A stretch of 64,000 nt of DNA from an uncultured Ruminiclostridium sp. (GTDB taxonomy: Bacteria; Bacillota; Clostridia; Oscillospirales; Ruminococcaceae). A model generated the notes under the pieces. The model was not told where the DNA came from and ran no database searches. It was given only the letters and a program-made list of their open reading frames with translations. The stretch is taken from positions 1 through 64,000 of the forward strand of contig CANRFO010000003.1 of NCBI GenBank assembly GCA_947629925.1, in the 5' to 3' direction. Shown here in pieces: positions 58,224-64,000 of the stretch. The position numbers and the translations under genes were made by a program. Every line of letters begins with the position of its first letter. Within the stretch, counting starts at the first letter, position 1.

Positions 58224-58244
58224 CTTTTCCGAAAGGAACATTCT

Positions 58245-60761
58245 ATGAATATTCTCATAATCGACGGCAACAGCATAGTGAACAGAGCGTTTTACGGGAT
58301 ACACGCCCTTTCCAACAAAAAAGGGGTATTTACCAACGCTATAACAGGCTTTTTCAACATTCTCCTGAAGCTTGAAAACAACTTTAAGCCCGACTGTGTG
58401 GCGGTGGCGTTTGATATGAAGGCACCCACCTTCCGCCATCAGATGTACAAGGACTACAAGGGAACAAGAAAGCCTATGCCCGAGGAGCTTGCTATGCAGA
58501 TACCTTATGTAAAAAAGCTGCTGAAGGCTATGGGGATAGTTATTGTGGAAAAAGAGGGCTGGGAAGCCGACGATATTTTAGGCACGATATCTCACGGGGC
58601 TGAGCTTGCGGGTCACACCGCCGTTATCGCAACGGGGGACAGGGACAGCTTTCAGCTCGTCACCGACAAGGTGACGGTGAACCTTGCGGGAAACAAGGAG
58701 GACACTCTTTACACTCCCGAAAAAATACGGGAGGTCTACGGCGTTGAGCCGAAGCAGATGATAGAAGTTAAAGCGCTTATGGGGGATTCCAGCGACAATA
58801 TCCCCGGAGTAAAGGGCGTAGGTGAAAAGACGGCGCTGGATCTGATACAGAAATATTCTACCATAAGTAATATTTATGATAATCTTGACGATCTGACAAT
58901 TTCCGACAGCCTTCGCAGAAAGCTTGCGGCCGACAAGGAAAACTGCTTTTTAAGCCGCGAGCTGGGCACTATTTCCCTGTCCGCGCCTGTTTCTACGGAA
59001 ATTTCCGACTACGCTCCCGCAGAAAGGGACGAAAGCGCCATCGCAATAATATTGACAGAACTGGAAATGTTCACGCTTTTAAAGAAGCTGAATGTATCCA
59101 CCAATGCCATGCAGCAAGCAAGAGAAGCGGCGTATACAAAAGCCGCTCTTGAGAACGGAGGAAATGCCGCAGATGAAACGCTCCCTGACAAAAACGCCGC
59201 AGACGTTATACTGAAAGACGGCGGCGTAACGGTGTGCAGGGACGGAAAGCTTGAACTGCCAGACGAAAAGGCGGCGGCGGAATTTCTGAAAAGCGACGCT
59301 CCCAAAAGGACCTTCGATCTGAAAGCGCTTTACAGCTACGCTATGGAAAGAAATTCCGATGTAAAAAACGTGACCTTTGATATAACCCTCGCGGCTTATC
59401 TGCTGAAGGTGAACTCCAGCGATTACAGTCTTGAACGGCTTTGCGCGGAGTACGACGTTCCTGCCGCAGTAAACGACTTACAGCTCCCCGAATGTCTTTA
59501 CAGCCTGAGCGGAAAGCTTATGAACAGAATTGCCGCGGAAAAGCTGGGAGATATTCTTGAAAAGATAGAAATGCCGCTTGCAAAGGTTTTGGCGGCTATG
59601 GAAAAAGACGGCGTTCTGCTTGATATGGACGGGATCGACCGTTTCGGAGAACAGCTTGAAAATAAGATAAACGATACCGAGCAAAAGATCTACGAAATGG
59701 CAGGAGAAAGGTTCAATATCAGCTCTCCAAAGCAGCTTGGCTCAATACTTTTCGATAAGCTCATGCTCCCTCCGGGAAAGAAAAATCATCGCGGCTATTC
59801 CACAAATGCGGACGTGCTGGAGGAGCTTCGTGACAAGCACCCGATAATCAACCTTATCACCGATTACAGAGCTTATACAAAGCTGTATTCCACCTATGTA
59901 AATGGGCTTAAAGCGGCGGTCTGTGAGGACGGACGCGTGCGCTCCACCTTCAAGCAGACTGAAACAAGAACAGGACGTATCAGCAGCGCAGAGCCGAATA
60001 TACAGAATATCCCCGTGCGGACAGAGCTTGGACGGAACATGAGAAAGTTTTTCACTGCGAAAGAGGGCTGTCTGCTGGTGGACGCCGACTATTCGCAGAT
60101 CGAGCTGAGAGTTCTGGCGCACCTTGCAGGAGACAGGCTTATGCAGCAGTCCTTCATAAACGGTGACGATATTCACACGATGACCGCCTCGCAGGTATTC
60201 AATCAGCCGATAGAGTGGGTGACTCCCGAACTTCGTTCAAGGGCGAAAGCGGTGAATTTCGGCATAGTTTACGGAATTGGCGCGTTTTCACTGTCCAAGG
60301 ATATAAACGTTTCAGTCGCCGAAGCAAAAAGATATATCGAAGCTTATCTCAGCAAATACAGCGGCGTTGACGGATTTATGAAAAAGACGGTGGCGGACGC
60401 TGAAAAAAATCTTTACGTTGAAACGCTTTTCGGAAGAAAAAGATATATTCCCGAAATAAGAGCGTCAAACAAGGTAGTTCAGGCGGCGGCAAAGCGTATC
60501 GCCATGAACACGCCTATTCAGGGGACGGCGGCGGATATAATCAAGCTGGCAATGATAAAGGTGTTTGACCGTCTGGAAAAGGAAAAGCTCCCCGCAAGGC
60601 TTATACTTCAGGTCCACGACGAGCTTATCGTGGAGGCGGAGGAAAGCTGCGCAGAGCAGGTGGCTAAGCTGCTTAAAGAGGAAATGGAAAGCTGCATAAA
60701 ACTGGACGTGCCGCTTATTGCGGATGTGAAGATCGGAAAAACGTGGTTTGATACGCACTGA
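58245..60761 (+). CDS. polA: DNA polymerase I
   Basis: 5' nuclease domain (IDGNSIVNRAFYGI) and polymerase motifs DADYSQIELRVLAHL, RSRAKAVNFGIVYG, QVHDELIVE. Confidence 0.97.
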   Translation: MNILIIDGNSIVNRAFYGIHALSNKKGVFTNAITGFFNILLKLENNFKPDCVAVAFDMKAPTFRHQMYKDYKGTRKPMPEELAMQIPYVKKLLKAMGIVIVEKEGWEADDILGTISHGAELAGHTAVIATGDRDSFQLVTDKVTVNLAGNKEDTLYTPEKIREVYGVEPKQMIEVKALMGDSSDNIPGVKGVGEKTALDLIQKYSTISNIYDNLDDLTISDSLRRKLAADKENCFLSRELGTISLSAPVSTEISDYAPAERDESAIAIILTELEMFTLLKKLNVSTNAMQQAREAAYTKAALENGGNAADETLPDKNAADVILKDGGVTVCRDGKLELPDEKAAAEFLKSDAPKRTFDLKALYSYAMERNSDVKNVTFDITLAAYLLKVNSSDYSLERLCAEYDVPAAVNDLQLPECLYSLSGKLMNRIAAEKLGDILEKIEMPLAKVLAAMEKDGVLLDMDGIDRFGEQLENKINDTEQKIYEMAGERFNISSPKQLGSILFDKLMLPPGKKNHRGYSTNADVLEELRDKHPIINLITDYRAYTKLYSTYVNGLKAAVCEDGRVRSTFKQTETRTGRISSAEPNIQNIPVRTELGRNMRKFFTAKEGCLLVDADYSQIELRVLAHLAGDRLMQQSFINGDDIHTMTASQVFNQPIEWVTPELRSRAKAVNFGIVYGIGAFSLSKDINVSVAEAKRYIEAYLSKYSGVDGFMKKTVADAEKNLYVETLFGRKRYIPEIRASNKVVQAAAKRIAMNTPIQGTAADIIKLAMIKVFDRLEKEKLPARLILQVHDELIVEAEESCAEQVAKLLKEEMESCIKLDVPLIADVKIGKTWFDTH

Positions 60762-60835
60762 GAAATGAATTTTGCGGAGGTAAATTCAGCCGCTCACATA
60801 AAATACAAGAATTTGCCGCCTGAAAAGGAGAGAAA

Positions 60836-61246
60836 ATGAAAAACGTACTTATAGTCTGCACCTCCAACAAAACAAGAAGTCCTATGGCTATGGAGATCGC
60901 AAACAGCATAGCGGAGAAAAGAAATGCTCCCTACTGCTTTAAAAGCGCAGGGATAGCCGCTATCGGAAATCACGTTGACGACAACGTGACGGCGGTTTTG
61001 GAGGAGATAGGGATAAAAACTGAATATGTTCCCACCAATATAACCGAATACGACATAGACAGCTTTGACGCCATACACGTTATGACGCAGCGGCAGAAGA
61101 TAACTCTTTGCTCCTTCTACAATGATAAGGACATTGAAAATAAAATAACCGTTCTGGGAGTTTCCGACCCGTATTACGGCGGCATTGACGCTTACCGCAA
61201 ATGCAGAGACAAGCTCGTTGAATTTTACGAGATGTATATCGTATAA
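60836..61246 (+). CDS. Low-molecular-weight protein tyrosine phosphatase family
   Basis: VCTSNKTRSPMAM (CX5R) and GVSDPYYGG. Confidence 0.85.
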   Translation: MKNVLIVCTSNKTRSPMAMEIANSIAEKRNAPYCFKSAGIAAIGNHVDDNVTAVLEEIGIKTEYVPTNITEYDIDSFDAIHVMTQRQKITLCSFYNDKDIENKITVLGVSDPYYGGIDAYRKCRDKLVEFYEMYIV

Positions 61247-61659
61247 TGAATAACGGGGATATAATCGCACGCCTTGAACAAGAATGTTTTTCGGACTGCT
61301 GGAGCGAAAGCTCCGTCAAGGGGACGCTGGAGCGCGGCGACGCGATATACGGCATAGAGTATGAGGAAAGCGTTCCCGTGGGATATTTTATCGGAGCGGA
61401 AAATCTGGGAGAAGCCGAGCTGTACAGGATAGCGGTAATTCCCGAAAAGCGGGGAAAAGGGTTCGGAAAGCGGCTTATGGAGCGTTTTTTTGAAAGCTGT
61501 CCAAAAGACACGAAACGGTTTTTTCTTGAGGTGAGAGCGGGAAATACTGCCGCTTTGGGTCTTTATGAAAGGTTCGGATTTAAAAGGATATATGTGAGGA
61601 AGGGTTATTACGGCGACGAGGACGGGGTGGTTATGGAGAGGGGCAGCTCTCTGAATTAA
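61246..61659 (+). CDS. GNAT acetyltransferase, RimI-like
   Basis: RIAVIPEKRGKGFGKRLMERFFE, EVRAGNTAALGLYERFGFKRI. Confidence 0.88.
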   Translation: MNNGDIIARLEQECFSDCWSESSVKGTLERGDAIYGIEYEESVPVGYFIGAENLGEAELYRIAVIPEKRGKGFGKRLMERFFESCPKDTKRFFLEVRAGNTAALGLYERFGFKRIYVRKGYYGDEDGVVMERGSSLN

Positions 61660-61673
61660 ATTACACACATTAA

Positions 61674-61703
61674 AAAAGCAGACGAAAAATTTCGTCTGCT
61701 TTT
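61674..61703. terminator. Bidirectional intrinsic terminator
   Basis: aaaagcagacgaaa-aa-tttcgtctgctttt between convergent genes. Confidence 0.85.
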
Positions 61704-61720
61704 ATATTTATAATATTTTA

Positions 61721-64000
61721 TCAGCCCAAAACTACCTCAACGGTATGCTCGCCTGCGCCCATATCGGGGATTACGGTGCCGTCAACTGCCTTGCCGTCAA
61801 CGGTCAGGCTCTTAACGCCCTTGCTGATGTGAGCGGGGTTCTTGACGGAGATGTTGTAAACTCCGCCTCTGAACTGTCTTGACGCGGTGAAGCCGTCCCA
61901 TTCGGCGGGAATGGAGGGGTTTATCTCCAAGCCGTCGTAATCGGGCTTGATACCGAGAATATACTGTGATACTGCAACGAAGTTCCACGCCGCAGTACCT
62001 GTCAGCCAGCTGTTCTTCGCCTCACCGAATCTGGGAGCGTCCTTGCCTGCTATCATCTGAGCGTATACATAAGGCTCAGTGCGGTGCAGGTCGGAAATTT
62101 CCTCGTTGTAGGCGGGAGCTATCTTTGAATAATACTCAAACGCCTTGTCGCCGTGTCCAACAAATGCCTCGGCGCAGATTATCCACGCGTTGTTGTGGCA
62201 GAAGATACCTGCGTTCTCCTTGTATCCGGGGGGATAGGTGGAGATCTCGCCGTACTCGATGTAGTAGTGAGTGAAGGCGGGGTTGTTCAGTACAAGACCG
62301 TGCTTGCTGTTCAGGTATTTGTCAACGCTTTCAAGGGTCTTGATGTCGGCGCCCTGCTCCTTGCCTATTCCTGCCATTACGCAGAAGCCCTGGGGCTCAA
62401 TGAATATCTTGCCCTCTTCGTTTTCGTGAGAGCCGACTTTTCTTCCCAAATCGTCGTATGCGCGCAGGAACCATTCGCCGTCATAGCCGTATTCAAGGGT
62501 AGCCTTTGCCATTTTGTCGATCTCCGCCTGAGCCTTGTCAGCCTCGGCGTTGTCGCCCTTTATGCGGCACATTTTAACGTATTCGGGTCCGATAAAGCAG
62601 AACATACCCGCTATCATAACCGATTCTGCGGTAAGGCTGTAACCGATGTCGCCGTATTTGGGGGAGGTGTAGGTCTGGAAGGACTGACCCGGCTTGTCGG
62701 AGAAGCAGCTCAGGTTCAGGCAGTCGTTCCAGTCGGCTCTGCCGCTGAGAGGAAGTCCATGAGGTCCTACCTTGTTGCATACATGGTAGAACGCACGTTT
62801 CATATGGTCAAGCATTGTGTCGGCAAGCTCGTCCTTGTTCTCGTAAGGAACCTTTTCGTCAAGTATGGAAACGTCGCCTGTTTCCTTGATGTAAGCGGCT
62901 ACTGCTAAAATCATCCACAGCGGGTCGTCGTTGAAGTTGGAGCCGAGCTCGTGGTTGCCCATTTTGGTGAGGGGCTGATACTGGTGATAAGCGCCGCCGT
63001 CCTCCAGCATTGTCGCCGCAAGGTCGATAAGTCTTTCCCTTGCTCTTGCGGGTATCTGATGAACAAAGCCAAGCAGATCCTGGTTGCTGTCACGGAAGCC
63101 CATTCCTCTGCCGATACCGCTTTCAAAGTAGGAGGCGGAACGGCTCATATTGAATGTTACCATACACTGATACTGATTCCAGATGTTTACCATTCTGTTC
63201 AGCTTTTCGTCGGGGGAATTTACGCTGTACTGGCGCAGTACGTTGTTCCAGTATTCTTTAAGTCCGTCAAACAGCTTTTCAGCTTTTTCAACGGTGTCGC
63301 AAAGAGCGATCATCTCTTTTGCCTTTTTCTTGTTCACTATGTTCTTCTTGCTGTTTGCGGTGGTGATTATCGTATCGCTGTCGGTAAGGTCGGGAGCGAA
63401 TTTTTCCTCAACGGGATTTTCAACGTAGCCCAGAAGGAATATCAGTTCCTTGCTTTCGCCTGCTTTAAGCTCGATTTCAAGATAATGGGAGGCTATGGGC
63501 GACCAGCCGTCTGCAACGGAGTTTGACGCCTTGCCGTTTTCAACTACCTGAGGCTCGCCAAAGCCGTTGTAAAGTCCTAAAAAGCTCTCTCTGTCGGTGT
63601 CAAAGCCCTGAATGGGAGCGTTTACGCTGTAAAATGCATAGTGGTCGCGGCGCTCTTTGTACTCGGTCTTGTGGTAGATAACGCTGCCGTCTATCTCCAC
63701 TTCGCCTGTGTTGAAGTTGCGCTGGAAGTTGGTGGTGTCGTCGTTTGCGTCCCACAGGCACCATTCAAGAAAGCTCCAGAGCTTCAGGCTCTTGGAGGAA
63801 TTGCTGTTGTTGGTGAGGGTAAGTCTTTGAACCTCGCCGTTAAAGCCCACGGGAACGAAGAACTTGACTTCGGCTTTTACGCCGTTCTTTTCGCCGCTGA
63901 TGACGGTGTAGCCCATACCGTGACGGCAGGAATAGCTGTCAAGCGGGGTCTTTACAGGCGACCAGCCGGGATTCCATACGGTGTCGCCGTCCTTGATGTA
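61721..64000 (-). CDS. GH94 cellobiose/cellodextrin phosphorylase (5' end cut by window edge)
   Basis: [32 protein letters not shown] (63917-64000 continues the frame); [37 protein letters not shown]. Confidence 0.93.
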   Translation of the reverse strand, partial: YIKDGDTVWNPGWSPVKTPLDSYSCRHGMGYTVISGEKNGVKAEVKFFVPVGFNGEVQRLTLTNNSNSSKSLKLWSFLEWCLWDANDDTTNFQRNFNTGEVEIDGSVIYHKTEYKERRDHYAFYSVNAPIQGFDTDRESFLGLYNGFGEPQVVENGKASNSVADGWSPIASHYLEIELKAGESKELIFLLGYVENPVEEKFAPDLTDSDTIITTANSKKNIVNKKKAKEMIALCDTVEKAEKLFDGLKEYWNNVLRQYSVNSPDEKLNRMVNIWNQYQCMVTFNMSRSASYFESGIGRGMGFRDSNQDLLGFVHQIPARARERLIDLAATMLEDGGAYHQYQPLTKMGNHELGSNFNDDPLWMILAVAAYIKETGDVSILDEKVPYENKDELADTMLDHMKRAFYHVCNKVGPHGLPLSGRADWNDCLNLSCFSDKPGQSFQTYTSPKYGDIGYSLTAESVMIAGMFCFIGPEYVKMCRIKGDNAEADKAQAEIDKMAKATLEYGYDGEWFLRAYDDLGRKVGSHENEEGKIFIEPQGFCVMAGIGKEQGADIKTLESVDKYLNSKHGLVLNNPAFTHYYIEYGEISTYPPGYKENAGIFCHNNAWIICAEAFVGHGDKAFEYYSKIAPAYNEEISDLHRTEPYVYAQMIAGKDAPRFGEAKNSWLTGTAAWNFVAVSQYILGIKPDYDGLEINPSIPAEWDGFTASRQFRGGVYNISVKNPAHISKGVKSLTVDGKAVDGTVIPDMGAGEHTVEVVLG

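Overview
This 64 kb window looks like a low-to-mid-GC Firmicutes chromosome, probably a plant-fibre-degrading Ruminococcaceae. The taxon is inferred from gene content only. Main content: (1) an ECF-like sigma factor with a long C-terminal extension, a Gly-rich carbohydrate-binding lipoprotein and a GH74-like lipoprotein (0-6 kb); (2) a seven-promoter-consistent MoxR/DUF58/transglutaminase operon containing two MoxR+DUF58 modules (6-14.5 kb); (3) nadA and an MBOAT acyltransferase, followed by an accessory patch of tiny genes with a 270-bp tandem duplication (17-19.7 kb); (4) galM and a giant subtilisin-like surface protease with an internal dockerin and a C-terminal sorting-like signal (21.6-29.1 kb); (5) CNNM/CorC, GtrA, HD and VanZ genes, then ylxM-ffh-rpsP-khpA and a rubredoxin; (6) an AT-rich nucleotidyltransferase patch, then rnr and secG; (7) a purine operon purE-C-F-M-N-(lipoprotein)-purO-like-AICARFT-yjbR-purD; (8) a sugar ABC transporter, pyrG, ppk1, polA, LMW-PTP, a RimI-like gene and a GH94 phosphorylase cut by the window end. 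The strongest observations are: the giant protease is split from its own signal peptide by a G7 homopolymer, where G6 would restore one secreted protein (phase variation, programmed frameshift or sequence error); an undescribed-looking promoter, 23-aa leader ORF and intrinsic terminator precede purE; a candidate small minus-strand RNA lies at the edge of the small-gene patch; and near-identical immunity-like genes occur in tandem. No CRISPR array, rRNA or tRNA was seen. All assignments come from reading sequence motifs; no database search was run.
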